From Flaccisagitta enflata (Eukaryota; Chaetognatha; Sagittoidea; Aphragmophora): 64,000 nt of DNA. The stretch spans positions 8,618,001 through 8,682,000 of the forward strand of contig OZ231126.1 of assembly GCA_965153355.1 (NCBI GenBank). The letters are read 5' to 3'. Numbering within the stretch: position 1 is the first letter of the stretch; each line of letters begins with the position of its first letter. Shown piece after piece: positions 33,059 through 44,199 of this stretch. The translations under genes were made by a program, and so were the position numbers. The notes beneath the pieces are model-generated. The model searched no databases. It worked only from the letters and a program-made list of their open reading frames with translations, and was not told where the DNA came from.

Positions 33059-33984
33059 CCCTGTCTTCAAAAGCAACTGTTACCAGCAAAAGATGTATTG
33101 TGTGAAAACTATTCATATTTCAAAATTCGGATTTTTTCTATCTGAAAGCATATTTACTGCTGTTTTTTCATGCAAAATTTCAGCACTTTTTGTCAAGTGG
33201 TTTAGGTTCTACATCATTTTTAAGTGAAACACCATTTGAAGCATTTCAGCTTTTCATTTCAGACATGAATGGAGGTGTCTCACTTCAAACCTCTGTAACT
33301 TTTAAACGCTTTGAGCTAGGATGCTAGAATTGGTCTCAAATTGAAGATTTTCTGAAGGAGATTATATTAGGTTTAAGAAAAAAAGCATATTTTGCCGTAT
33401 TCATAACATTTTTGTGTAGTTTTTCACTTTTTTTCATGTTCCATCAACACTCCATGTAAGAATTTCATCTTTTTTGATTAGAATATCTTATGATTATGCA
33501 CATAAAGAAAAAAATTATATTCATAATGAAAATAAGCTAGATTGGGATAAGTTTTGATATTCTAAATCAATCTTTTGGCTATTTTTATATAGTTATTGAG
33601 GCCTAACTCTTTTATTCTGTATAAGAATTGCTAGATTTTAGGAAAATTTGGGTATATTACGAAATGATGTAGAGGCTAAACCAGTTGAAAAAAAGTGCTG
33701 AAATTTTGCATGAAAAAACCGCAGTAAATATGCTTTCAGATAAAAAACAAGCCCGATCGGGCAACTAGATGCGTCATCTGCGTGATATTAGAAGAGGTGT
33801 AACGGACCGACGGACGGACGGACGGACGGACGGACGGACGGACGGACGGACAGACGGACGGACGGATGGACGGACAGAACCTCTTCTAGAGATGCGATGA
33901 CGCATCTAAAAACCTAATTTTTAGATATGAATCGTTTTCACACAATACATCTTTTGCTGGTAAAAGTTGCTTTTGAAGACATGG
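33059..33984. mobile_element. T element T6 inside the LINE tail
   Basis: Flanked by TA. CCCTGTCTTCAAAAGCAACT at the left, inverse GTTGCTTTTGAAGACATGG at the right. Inverted similarity runs over 150 bp (CAGCAAAAGATGTATTGTGT, GCATATTTACTG, TTTCAGCACTTTTT). One shared module at 33301-33350. A family C element is inserted in its right arm. Confidence 0.88.
33748..33912 (-). mobile_element. Family C hairpin element
   Basis: CAAGCCCGATCGGGCAACTA, AGATGCGTCATCTGCG, AGAAGAGGTGTAACGGACC, about 20 GGAC/CGAC tetramers, ACCTCTTCTAGAG and hairpin AGATGCGATGACGCATCT + AAAAA. Same architecture as family A with different hairpin bases. Nested in T6. Confidence 0.88.
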
Positions 33985-34017
33985 TATATGTATTTTTGGT
34001 TTGTTTTTGAAATCAGA

Positions 34018-34070
34018 TTCATTCATTCATTCATTCATTCATTCATTAATTCATTCATTCATTCATTCAT
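34018..34070 (+). repeat. (ATTC)n tract
   Basis: About 12 tetramers with one ATTA variant; probable 3' tail of the LINE. Confidence 0.93.
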
Positions 34071-34071
34071 A

Positions 34072-34200
34072 TTTCTCATGTCTCTATCTCTATCTCACCA
34101 AGGGCGTGTTTCCACTAATTCCTTTGTCTCTATCTTTGTATCATTTACCTTAATTTTTCATGTCTCTATCTCTATCTCATCAAGGGCATGTTCCTACTAA
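34072..34200 (+). repeat. 90-bp satellite, downstream remnant
   Basis: TCATGTCTCTATCTCTATCT + CACCAAGGGCGTGTTTCCAC and one more unit, the same as 30510-32301, continuing after the LINE insertion. Confidence 0.9.
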
Positions 34201-34404
34201 TTTGTACGTATTTGCTTTCTCGCCAGAAGTGAGTTCGCGGGCCGTTGATAGAAGTGAGCGAGTGGAGGCAGCGGAACCCTTCAGAGCGCTGTGGAGTGCT
34301 GCGGAGTGAGTGAGCAGAGTAATGAGTGGAGCGAGCAAATGAGTGGAGCATGTGATCTCTAACCAGTTTTGAAACGCGATTGTCCATGCGCAGAAACGCA
34401 CCCT
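34183..34404 (-). mobile_element. Family D element joined to the satellite
   Basis: AGGGCATGTTCCTACTAATT at the left, CGCAGAAACGCACCCT at the right. The interior is the inverse of other D copies: GAGTGCTGCGGAGTGAGTGA, GTTTTGAAACGCGATTGTC. Its left end overlaps the last satellite unit. Confidence 0.8.
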
Positions 34405-34429
34405 AAAGGTATTCTAACAGAGGTGAAGA

Positions 34430-34625
34430 AAAAAAGAAGAAGAAGAAGAAGAAAAAGAAAAATGGAAAAGTAACGAAAAAAGAAAGGAAATGGAAAAATA
34501 GGGAAGAACAAACGCGGAAAGAGAAAGTGAGAAATTGAGTCGTCCGACAGGAAAAGGAAAAAAAAAAGGAATCTAAAAATAGGGTAGAAACTGTGAATCC
34601 GTGTGGAAGGGAAAAGCATCATTCA
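34430..34625 (+). repeat. Purine-rich GAA/GAAAA stretch
   Basis: A loose GAAGAAGAAAAAG tract without a fixed period. Confidence 0.7.
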
Positions 34626-34677
34626 CGCTGCTGTCACAATGATGTCATGGTTATGTCAATAGAGTATGTGATATCTT

Positions 34678-35060
34678 GTCCTTACGTCATCATGGCTTCA
34701 TGTCGTCATGGCATCACGCTTTCATAGCAACATGCACATGTCCATGTGTCTTCTTTGCATCATTTTATCATGGTATCAGGGCATCATGGCATCATTGCAT
34801 CTTGGCTTCATGGCATTACAGCATCATGTCATTATGTCATCATGGCATGATGTCATCGTGGCATCATAGTCTCATGCCATCATACCATCTGGTCATCTTG
34901 TCATCATGGCATCATGGCATCATTGCGGCATGTCATCATGGCATAATGTCATTGTGGCATCATGGCATCATGCCATCATAGCCTCATGCCATCATACCAT
35001 CTGGTCATCTTGTCATCATGGCATCATTTCGGCATGTCATCAGGGGCCATGGCAAAAAAA
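34678..35060 (+). repeat. CATCATGGCATCATG minisatellite
   Basis: 8-bp words CATCATGG / CATCATGT repeated with drift, plus one longer direct duplication (CATACCATCTGGTCATCTTG) at about 34882 and 34995. Confidence 0.9.
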
Positions 35061-35092
35061 CCATTCAACAGTCTGGCATCACTCATTATCTA

Positions 35093-35859
35093 CAGGGTGT
35101 TTCACATCAAACAGGACAAGAGAAAACGATGTATTTTTGCTTCTAGAAATGCAAAATCATATCTGAAAACTGTTTCTAAAAGATAACTTCAGACGATTTT
35201 TGAATGATACAGACTTTTACTAGTCATGGTTAACACATACCCTCAGCAAAACCATGAAAAAATGCCTTTTTTTAGCAAAAAATACTAATTTCTATCCCAA
35301 TTCAAGGTTTTTCCCTAGATTTTCCATGCTATATACAGATATAGATGACAAAAAATGGTCATAAATGTTTGTCAGTTAAGCTAGGACACTGAAGATTGGG
35401 ATTCCCTTATGACCTTTGTGAAAATTGTATCATTCAATATAGTTATTGACTTTTTTGTCAATGCACATGAACTTTTTTCTTGATGAAACTTATAAAAAAG
35501 CCTCTGGACCCAACCATTACTGTACAATTTGCTCATTTTTTGCACAGGTATGATTCTACCTCACAATATCTTTAATTCAAAACCATTGCCAGGATTGTAG
35601 CACTATTTGTTTGGAAATAAGAGTGGGATAAAAGGATGCTTGTCAATGCACAACAAAACAAGCAAAAACTCAAAGTAAAAACTATACTTTGCTTTAAACA
35701 ATACAGAGGGATTCAGTTTTCCTTATGAGGCTTTGGCAAAATACAGATATAAAAATCGTTTTTTAAGAGCTTTCTGAGCCTGTTTACAGAATCATTCTAC
35801 CATTTCTAGAAGCAAAGGTACATCGTTTTCTTTGGTCCTGTTTGGCGTGGTACTCCCTG
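35093..35859. mobile_element. T element T7, CAGGGTGTTT type
   Basis: TA on both sides. CAGGGTGTTTCACATCAAAC AGGAC at the left, GTCCTGTTTGGCGTGGTACT CCCTG at the right; inner inverted words AAAACGATGTA and GCTTCTAGAAATG. One clear shared-module copy at 35583-35625. Related in its ends to T9. Confidence 0.87.
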
Positions 35860-36023
35860 TAATATGCGTACTTTGCAATGAATCTGCGCCTGAGTCTGAG
35901 GCACACTTGTTTACTCCTAAACCCATTGTAACTTCTCATTTTGTGGACTGGCGTTCACACGCAAAACAGTATTTGTTTACCTTATAAAATGATCAGAGTG
36001 CACGCGTACATTCTCAAGTGAAG

Positions 36024-36029
<6 letters not shown>

Positions 36030-36086
<57 letters not shown>
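36030..36086 (+). repeat. (GA)n microsatellite
   Basis: About 27 GA units. Confidence 0.97.
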
Positions 36087-36089
<3 letters not shown>

Positions 36090-36247
36090 TTTTCAAATCA
36101 AGAGTGATAGACATGTGAGGTGGAAAATAGCGAGACTTATACTCATATGGAATGGCGCCAACAAAAAAGAAAATGAACCGTAAACTGGGAAAAAGAAAGA
36201 GGGAAAAAGAATCATAAGGAAGAGAAAAAGAGAATGAAAGCGAGAAA

Positions 36248-36266
36248 AAAAGAAAGAAAGAAAGAT

Positions 36267-36356
<90 letters not shown>
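36248..36356 (+). repeat. (AAAG)n microsatellite
   Basis: About 26 AAAG units with one GATA variant. Confidence 0.97.
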
Positions 36357-36509
36357 GAAAAGAGCAAATTTTTACGCGAAGAGCTTAGATTCAAGTCACG
36401 TTTTTAAAGATTTGTTACCAAGGTATCGAAAACGCGTGGCATATGAAAATACGAACAGCTGTCCAAAACCGATCAAGATTATTCATTCTTTCTTGAAAAA
36501 CTCAACATG

Positions 36510-36600
36510 TTTAGTAGCGGACACGCGACTCTAAATATTGCCATGTTGGTCCGTCCCTCTGTCCGTCTGTCGGTTACATCTTGATATACCATTGTCTTTT
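36510..36600 (+). mobile_element. Family A fragment, hairpin end
   Basis: TTTAGTAGCGGACACGCGAC TCTAAATATTGCC, then GGTCCGTCCCTCTGTCCG. No CAAGGCC end. Confidence 0.6.
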
Positions 36601-36751
36601 AAGTTGTGTTTGTGCGAGTATGAGTGAGTATTTTCTATAGTTGTATGGCCGTCGGTCCATCCGCCTGACAGAAATATTGTTGAAATATGTTTTTCTTTCT
36701 TTTTGGGTCATTGTGAGGTATGCAGATGTGAAAATCTGTTGTTCTGTAGTT

Positions 36752-36935
<184 letters not shown>

Positions 36936-37124
36936 AGTTTGCTGTTGTGTTATGGTGCCGTAAATAGTGTTTTTAATCAGCTTCAGTTTAGTGCCAGACC
37001 TTTTTTTCTCTTTTCCAAGTTATTCAATTTTTTAACGTTTTCATCTTAACTTTTTTTTCGTTGTAGTTGTAGTTTTGGTTTTACTTTTGTTTAGTTGATA
37101 CTTTCTTTTCTTTTTTCTATTTCC

Positions 37125-37490
37125 TTTTTGGGCAGCAACCCCAAAGGGCCGATGTCCTGTAGGACAGGGGTGAATTCGCAAATACGTCGAGTTCGCGTAA
37201 AATCAGTTTGTCGTCTTCCGTCAGATCTAAGTCTTTCGTCCCGATGTCCATCCGTCCGTCCGTCCGTCCGTCGTCCGTCCGTCGATCCGCAAATCGATCC
37301 GTCCATCCGTCCCCCCCCACCAAAGCCTCTGAGCGTCATGTTCCCATTGAATAACATGGAAAATTGAAGAAATTAAGTTAAGAATATGGGAAATCCCTAT
37401 TTAATAACATGGAAGATTGACAAAATTTTGAAATAAATGCAAAATTCAGATTCAATAGCATTGAATTGACAATGAAATGGAAAAGAATTC
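37125..37490 (+). mobile_element. Family B element, left arm plus ATTGAATAACATGG interior
   Basis: TTTTTGGGCAGCAACCCCAA AGGGCCGATGTCCTGTAGGA CAGGGGTG, then GTCCGTCCGTCC words, a C-run, and three CATTGAATAACATGGAAAATTG-like units (37343-37480), the inverse of the interior of the 3030-3446 copy. Right arm absent. Confidence 0.65.
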
Positions 37491-37506
37491 AATGTTCTCA
37501 TTGAAT

Positions 37507-37507
<1 letters not shown>

Positions 37508-37557
<50 letters not shown>
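37508..37557 (+). repeat. (CT)n microsatellite
   Basis: About 25 CT units. Confidence 0.97.
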
Positions 37558-37561
<4 letters not shown>

Positions 37562-37629
37562 ACCGATGCTTCTTGCCCATAACTACCCATGAGCGGTGTT
37601 CCTACTTAGGTTCAATAGAGAGAACAACG

Positions 37630-37744
37630 TTTTTAGATGCGTCATCGCATCGCTAAAAGAGGGTCCGTCCGTCCGTCCGTCCGTCCGTTACACCTCTTCT
37701 AATATCACGCAGATGACGCATCTAGTTGCCCGATCGGGCTTGTT
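37630..37744 (+). mobile_element. Family C hairpin element, short
   Basis: TTTTTAGATGCGTCATCGCA TCGCTAAAAGAGG, six GTCC units, TTACACCTCTTCTAATATCA CGCAGATGACGCATCTAG and GCCCGATCGGGCTTGTT. Ends match the 33748 copy; the tetramer array is much shorter, so the copies differ mainly in array length. Confidence 0.9.
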
Positions 37745-38210
37745 CTATTCAAACGCGAATATGTGGATTACCTCAAAGGATATTAGGCTATTCATGTTAA
37801 TGCAGTTAGACCCAGCAACCAGGGATGTTAATGGAGCAGCAAATCTTGTCCATTATAGGCGAATTTCTGTTATTACCAATGAAGGAAAAAAGTATATTAT
37901 GACATGAAGGACGTGATTTCATATCCGTTATAGGCGGGTTTCCATTGTTCTCAGTTCCGTTCAAAAAAGCTCACACCGTAACAACGGCATTTGGTGAATC
38001 TCGATCAAAAGGCACCATTCCAGCTTTTTATCTGCACGAGCTTCACAAAACGTAAAACGGCATCAAACATGACATGAGCTTTGAGGGTGCCTTTGTTTGG
38101 ATCGGGTGATCTCTGCCTTGACAAATGCCGAAATGTTACAATGGCAGCGAAGATGATGAGTTTTGGTCTGTTCTTGATGCTTGAATGCGCTTGGTGTAGT
38201 CGATGTGTAC
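37745..38210. other. Unassigned, with family E half-copies
   Basis: CATTATAGGCGAATTTCTGT TATTACC at 37853 and CGTTATAGGCGGGTTTCCAT TG at 37924 match the E word at 8590 and 19622. No gene seen. Confidence 0.45.
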
Positions 38211-38478
38211 AGGCTTGTTTCTAAATGTGACAACCGCATTTTGACTGGGCCAATGGGTCACTTTCTACGTTCGTTTGCTCGCACCGCTCACTCCGCTCAC
38301 TCACTCTGCAGCAGTCTGCTTTGCTACTCCCGGTTCACTCGCTTGCTCCGTTTGTGGGCTCACTCACTCTCTTCACTCACTCCCTCGCGGGACGGTTGAA
38401 ATTCATGAAAATGTGTTCACGCTGTAAACGCGTTTTACCAGAGAACTCGCGTTTGTTGTTGTCATTGGAAACACGCCA
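38211..38478 (+). mobile_element. Family D element
   Basis: GGCTTGTTTCTAAATGTGAC AACCGCATTTTGACTGGGCC at the left, CATTGGAAACACGCCAG at the right, and CACCGCTCACTCCGCTCACT inside. More diverged than 8760 and 13431. Confidence 0.75.
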
Positions 38479-38815
38479 GTATACAAAAGAAACATAACAA
38501 CTGCGGGGAAAGTGATGAGTTTTTGGCTCAATTTTTTATCTTAGCAAGCGCCGGATTTTATGTTTGCCATCTTTTTTTTCGATTTCTTTTCATCATTTTT
38601 TTTCCCTTACATTTTGCATCGATTATTCCAGAAGCAAAAACTGAGCAGCAAAAAATGTGAACATTTTACATTTTATACAAAAAGAAAAGTAGCAGGAATG
38701 AATGTGGTTTCTTTTACATCGTCAATGGAGGGATATTCATGGTAATCCCGTTCGTCTTTCTGACTTCACCTTTTTCTTTTCATCGTCTGATTCGATTTCT
38801 TTGTCTACTTAAAGG
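38479..38815. other. Unassigned
   Basis: T-rich sequence with no recognised feature. Confidence 0.35.
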
Positions 38816-39083
38816 TTTTTTTTTGCGTGCAATATGACTCTACACCCAGCTTTGTCGGTCTGTTGGTCCGTCCGTCGATCCATCAGTTCGTCATACTTTA
38901 CTTTTTGGGAGTTTTAGTGGTCTTTGGCCTCTTAAGCCATTTCAAGTCATTTAAAGTCATTGATAGTTATTGCAAGTCACTCTAAGTCATTCTTACCCAG
39001 TGTTGGTCTGTGACTCTCGCCCGCGCCCCATAGCTGCCTGCCCTGTTACTTTGGGTAGCCACGTAGCCCCATCAACCTTATTT
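38816..39083 (+). mobile_element. Family A element, decayed, A3-like middle
   Basis: TTTTTTGCGTGCAATATGAC TCTACACCCAGCTTTGTCGG, ATACTTTACTTTTTGGG, AAGTCATTTAAAGTCATTG words, GACTCTCGCCCGCGCC, and GGGTAGCCACGTAGCCCCAT CAACCTTATTTT. Confidence 0.6.
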
Positions 39084-40015
39084 TATGCTTTTCCTTCCAT
39101 CATTTCATCAGAAAGCTCTTTCCTTTCTTCTCGCCTTATCATTTCCCTCCGTTTATACACTTCTTCTTGTTTCTCTTCTTTTGTTATAACATGTTAATCT
39201 CCCCTTCCCTATTCCTTCCCTGTCCTTGTTCCACCTTCCCTGTCCTTCATCCTTCCATGTGTCTTTCTTCACACTGTCTCTGTCCTTCCTCCACCTTCTC
39301 TGCCTTATTCCCTGGAATCTCCACCTCTTTCTTCCTTCTCCCCTATCTTCCTCAACCTAACTTTCCTGTCCTTCTTCTCCCTTTCCATCCTCTTTTTATA
39401 TTTACTTGCCTTCTTTCCTTCTTTTTCCTCCTTCCTCCATCGCCTTTTTCTGTTCTGTTTGGGAAGAACATAAGCGTCAATCTAACAGAAATTCTATCAA
39501 ATCTATAACTGCATCGTTGGTGATCTTTATGCATTTTTTTATATCATCATTCATCACTTCTGTTTTCTTCTAAAACCGGCACAACCTTTATTTAATATTT
39601 ATTTCTTCTTCTTAACTAACTATTTCTTCTTCTTTATTCTTCTTAACAACTATTGTATTCTTCTTTCTTCCTTCACGTTTCTTTTTCTTGTCTTCTCCTT
39701 TTCTTCTTATAACTTTTCTTAATCCCCTCAACCTTATACACACACATGTTATTGTTATTGTTGTTATTATTATACATTGTTTGTTGTTGTTGTTGTTGTT
39801 GACTTGTTTATTGTTATTTGTTATTGTTATTGTTATTCTTATTTTTAGTACAACATTGTTGTTGTTATTGTTGTTGTTGTTGTTGTTGTTATTTGTTGTT
39901 ATTCTTGTTTGTTGTTGTTATTTTTGCTGTTTCTGTTGCTGTTTTCATTGTGCATTGTTGTTGTTTGTTATTATTAACATTTGTTGTTGTTATTTATTTT
40001 GTTATTGTTGTTTGG
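39084..40015 (+). repeat. Pyrimidine-rich stretch then (GTT)n-rich stretch
   Basis: TTCC/TCTT-rich to about 39735, then GTTGTT with ATT interruptions to 40015. The frames across it lack any domain. Confidence 0.7.
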
Positions 40016-40465
40016 AAGACTTTCAACCCATTCAATAAAAGCTATTTTCTTTTGAATTTGCGCTAAGCTTGTTGTTTTAAATCACACATATAGTGGTTTG
40101 TTTTTTAATATTGATAGGAGCCTTTCCATTTCATTTTCCAACCTATATAAGGAGAAGTTGATTAAATACTCATGAGCATTTAAAAGACTAGGAAGCGCTC
40201 TTGCTTTTAAATGTTGTATTAACGTGAGCATTACAGAGATCAATAGCATGGAGGTGTGACCTTGACCGGCTCAAAGGAGGACCCCATAGCTTTTCCACCT
40301 CTATAAAACCGATCTGGTTCATCATTGGAAACAGAAAAAGGAAAATGGTCTTTTTAGGAGCCATAGAGGTAACGCAGTTTTTTCCTCCCGTCTCAAACTT
40401 GCTTCTTCTAAGAGCCATTTGAACTCTTCCTTAATTCCAACCCCTTTGTCGATTTTAATCATTAT
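40016..40465. other. Unassigned
   Basis: No gene, array or inverted end recognised. Confidence 0.35.
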
Positions 40466-40466
40466 T

Positions 40467-40468
<2 letters not shown>

Positions 40469-40526
<58 letters not shown>

Positions 40527-40548
40527 GTCATCATCATCATCATCATCG

Positions 40549-40593
<45 letters not shown>

Positions 40594-40706
40594 ATATCAT
40601 CATCTTCATCAAAAATATCATCATCATCATCATCATCATCATCACCATCACCATCACCATCATCATCATCGTCATCATCATTATCATCATCATCATCATC
40701 ATCATT

Positions 40707-40762
<56 letters not shown>

Positions 40763-40769
40763 TATCATT

Positions 40770-40809
<40 letters not shown>
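40469..40809 (+). repeat. (CAT)n microsatellite
   Basis: About 340 bases of CAT/TCA triplets with scattered CGT, ACC and TTA variants. Confidence 0.97.
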
Positions 40810-41112
40810 ATTTGCTTTTCTCTTTCCTCTCCTCTCTCGCCTTATCTCATCTCTTGCATCTTCTTTCTCATCCTTCTTTAATTCTTTTCTGTTGCCCTTT
40901 CACGCATTTGACTTGACACACATGCTTGTGCACACAAGCTTAAGCCCATGTGCACACAAACATCCTGGAGTATAGTTCTATAACAAGATGCGATCAGGTT
41001 GCCACTAAAATACCAATCCTCTTCCTGCTAATGGGGCAATTGGCGAAAACCGTTGAAATGAAAAAGTGTGTGCGAGTTTCTTCGTTTGTTCCTTTGACAA
41101 TTCAAAGGAAAA

Positions 41113-41134
41113 CAAGGCCGGATACACGGCTACA
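41113..41134 (-). mobile_element. Family A end fragment
   Basis: CAAGGCCGGATACACGGCTA then abrupt non-A sequence. Only the terminal 21 bases survive. Confidence 0.65.
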
Positions 41135-41460
41135 ATTTATGCGTCAATTCAGCTCCATAATGTTGACACATGAGTATTAAGCAGTATCGTGAAAAGTTGC
41201 CATGTTTCATTTGCCAGATTATGGCCAATGGATGTAATGGCTTTACTTAATCAGTAATTTACAAAAAAGAAATCAAAAGTAACCAGACATTCTACAAATG
41301 CATCAATTTGGGTGTTGACTGTGGTTAACCAATTCTACTTCAATTGCACTCAAGTGAAAAAGTGATGAAAAAAGATCCATAAATGATTGGTAAATGTAAT
41401 GATCCAATAATTGTTGGTGTGTGCGAAATAAAGCCATATACAAAGAAATTCATGAACATA
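41135..41460. other. Unassigned
   Basis: AT-rich; nothing recognised. Confidence 0.35.
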
Positions 41461-42072
41461 CCGGGTGATCAGCCGGAACCGAGTAAATGTAGGGTGCCAT
41501 TACTCATAAACTACCAAAGTTAATTAGTTGGGAATAATCTAGAATTGATGGTAATTGCTGAACGTTTGCTTGTCCAAAGAGAAATTTCCCCATTATATTG
41601 AGAAACAACCTTCAAAGTTATATCTCAGTATCAGTCAATTCAAGAAAGTGTTGCAATTTTGCGCAGAATCCTTGTCCAATTTTAAATCATTTTGATTTGA
41701 CTAAAGACACATTAGGTAGAAATTTGCCGTTCTCATGATTTCTTTTCCAAACTGGATGAAAACCCCGTCATTTTGGTACAAAATATCGGATTACAGCCTT
41801 ACCTAATCAACCAATTCATAAAACACCATCGACATTAAGTAGATGGAAAAAATCGATCATCCAAATCATGCCAATTTTGGCGTCAATTCCATTTCTTTGA
41901 AAAAAGCGTTTACAGCTGTTACTTGCAAGCCTTTTGGACAACATTATCCATCTTTGGCTTTCAGTAAACATTCAGTTATTTTCTTTGTAATAAACCATTG
42001 CCCAAATTTCAATTATCAGTCGTTTAGTCTCAGCGCTCAAAGAGATTTACTCACTTCCGGCCGATCACCCGG
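41461..42072. mobile_element. T element T8, CCGGGTGATC type
   Basis: TA on both sides. CCGGGTGATCAGCCGGAACC GAGTAAAT at the left, ATTTACTCACTTCCGGCCGA TCACCCGG at the right. I did not find the shared T module in this one, so it may belong to a different lineage. Confidence 0.87.
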
Positions 42073-42230
42073 TATCATACATATTACAGACCTTCTTTGG
42101 ATCCGGTGACTTCTTCATTTTTTCCCCAAAATGCGAAACATTTTCTTTGAGCAGAGAAAAACACGAATGTGGAATCTATCAGAGCATTTGATCTGACCTC
42201 CCAAACACTGTTTTGTTGAGGAGGGGATTC

Positions 42231-42434
42231 GCTCCAAGGTAGGCACAGTGGTATGATAGTGTTGAAACAACAACATCTGAGTGTTTGCTCCAAGGTAGGC
42301 ACAGAGGTATGATAATGTTGAAGCAACAACGCCTGAGTTATTGCTTCAAGAAAGGCACATTGATATGATAGTGTTGAAGCAACAACATCTGAGTGTCTGC
42401 TTCAAGAAAAGCACATCGATACAATATTGTTGAA
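42231..42434 (+). repeat. 56-bp tandem repeat
   Basis: Three and a half units of GCT(C/T)CAAG(G/A)...GGCACA...TATGATA(G/A)TGTTGAA(A/G)CAACAAC, starting at 42231, 42287, 42343 and 42399. Confidence 0.9.
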
Positions 42435-42520
42435 GCTGCCCTGCTACCCCTCAACGTAAATCACATACTACTCAAGCAGGGTGCGGGTACCGCTGTCCAC
42501 TCACTGCCTTTAAGCTGCTA
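42435..42520 (-). mobile_element. Family B outer fragment
   Basis: GCTGCCCTGCTACCCCTCAA CG ... CTCAAGCAGGGTGCGGGTAC CGCTGTCCACTCACTGCC, as at 1110-1200. No arm or core. Confidence 0.65.
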
Positions 42521-42976
42521 TTATAAAGTATTCCGGTTGTTTATTGCTTCGAGCAATTCAAATTAGACTTACATTTGACTTTCCCTCCATTGAAATACTT
42601 TATTTTTCTTATTGAAAATGATCTAGTAAAATCTTAGGCATCGTCTTTCATGATGACAGACTTCAACAATAGAATTGAGTGTTGGTAAAAAGCCTAACAC
42701 CTTCCTGCAATGAATTTTGTGTCGGAGTAAAACCTTATTATGATAGGGTCAAAATAGTTATTCTTTTAAACTGCAATACATTTATTGCACTAAAAAAGAG
42801 AGAAAAATATCCGACCAGTGCCATAGCCCATAGTGCAAAAAGAAAGAAAGAAAGTTAGATTTGCCGCATTGCACAAAACAGCTCCAGGCTAAGTTCAAGT
42901 TTATATTTATTGTCTGGTCGAAAAACAAACATGCCCTCTCACTGAGAATCTGGGTATATATCGGGGAAACGGACAA
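42521..42976. other. Unassigned
   Basis: No recognised feature. Confidence 0.35.
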
Positions 42977-43205
42977 GAGGTGCGTTACTACTCGCAGACA
43001 ACCGCAGTTGGAATAGGTCAATCGGTTGCACTTACACTGCTCATTTGCCTCACAGCAATCCGCTTTGTTCCCTCACTCTTTTCCCATACTCACTCATGTT
43101 GCTTACTCCTCTGCGGGACAGCGAAAATTCAAAATAAATGTTCACGCTGTAAACATGATTAACGACAATGATCCCGATCGCTTTCATCAGTAGTAACACG
43201 CCCAC
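42977..43205 (+). mobile_element. Family D element, diverged
   Basis: GAGGTGCGTTACTACTCGCA GACAACCGCAGTTGGAATAG at the left, CATCAGTAGTAACACGCCC at the right, and GTTCACGCTGTAAACATG inside. The terminal word here is GTTACTACT rather than GTTTCTAGT, and both ends changed together. Confidence 0.75.
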
Positions 43206-43404
43206 AAGGTTTTCCATTCATGATCCTTTATGATCTCTTTTATGGTGACTGAAAGAGTTATTAAGTAGAAAAATGAGACTGAAACTGCCTACGTGGTGTT
43301 CTAACAACCAGAAAAATTGGGGTTACGATGACGTCTTCGTTAGAGGGGCGTTGGGGGGAAAGGGTAAGGGGGGTAATGCGCGGTTTCAAAATACGTATCT
43401 CCAG

Positions 43405-43486
43405 CCTTACAGACCAACCAACCAACGAACTAACCAACTAACGGACAAAGCCTCTTATAATTTCGCGAATCCGCGGGATTAAAAAG
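43405..43486 (-). mobile_element. Family A-like hairpin end, variant
   Basis: AGACCAACCAACCAACGAAC, GGACAAAGCCTCTTATAATT, TCGCGAATCCGCGGGATT + AAAAA. The A2-type lead sequence is followed by a hairpin of different bases; no partner end was identified. Confidence 0.55.
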
Positions 43487-44137
43487 ACCAGACACTTGAA
43501 ATTTGCGGAATAACAACTGACGTCTGTGACGCTCTTTCGGAGGCCAAGATGTAAAATTCAAGATTGAAATGACAGTATTGGGAATTGAAGACTGTCCTTG
43601 AAAGTCTGAAAGAAGTCGGAAGTGGCCAGCACTCTCGACCGGGAAAAATATCAACTCCACTATCAAACATTCCACTTTTCTGTTGATTGAAACCAATTCC
43701 CTTTGGAAGAAGTATGTTCGATGTTTTCAACATCTGAAATAATGAACCTCACTCTTTTAGTTGTTTTATTCACTTTTGATTAATTTCTTTTCCTGCTTTG
43801 GCTTGTCAAAATACTTGTCTGAATGGGTTATCCAATAAGGATTCCAGTAGAGTATTTTTTTCTTTTCTCAGCTTAAGGAATGACAGACTTTTTTAGTATT
43901 AAATCAAAAAAAAAAAAAGATCTTGAAAAAAAAGTTGAATCTGGCTAAGACTAAGACAATATAAGCTTCATCTAAGCAACGAGTGTTCTGAGAATTCTCC
44001 TATGAACTATTGTCTGGTTTTTTTTTTGTTTTTTTTTTGGCTTGAGTAAAATGGTTTACCCACAACATCTACTAAAAGTGAAACAAGTATTTAACGCTGA
44101 ATCTCAATTTCTCGCTTACTGATGAAAACGAAAACGG

Positions 44138-44141
<4 letters not shown>
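43487..44141. other. Unassigned
   Basis: AT-rich with A- and T-runs at 43900 and 44020. No gene seen. Confidence 0.35.

Positions 44142-44193
<52 letters not shown>
44142..44193 (+). repeat. (GA)n microsatellite
   Basis: About 25 GA units. Confidence 0.97.

Positions 44194-44199
<6 letters not shown>

Larger units (their letters stand above)
32302..34070 (+). mobile_element. 5'-truncated LINE inserted in the 90-bp satellite
   Basis: The RT fragment is followed by a 3' UTR interrupted by T6 (33059-33984), and ends in an (ATTC)n tail at 34018-34070, after which satellite resumes at 34072. A short-tandem-repeat tail is common for CR1/L2-like LINEs. The (ATTC) boundary assignment is an inference. 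Confidence 0.65.
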
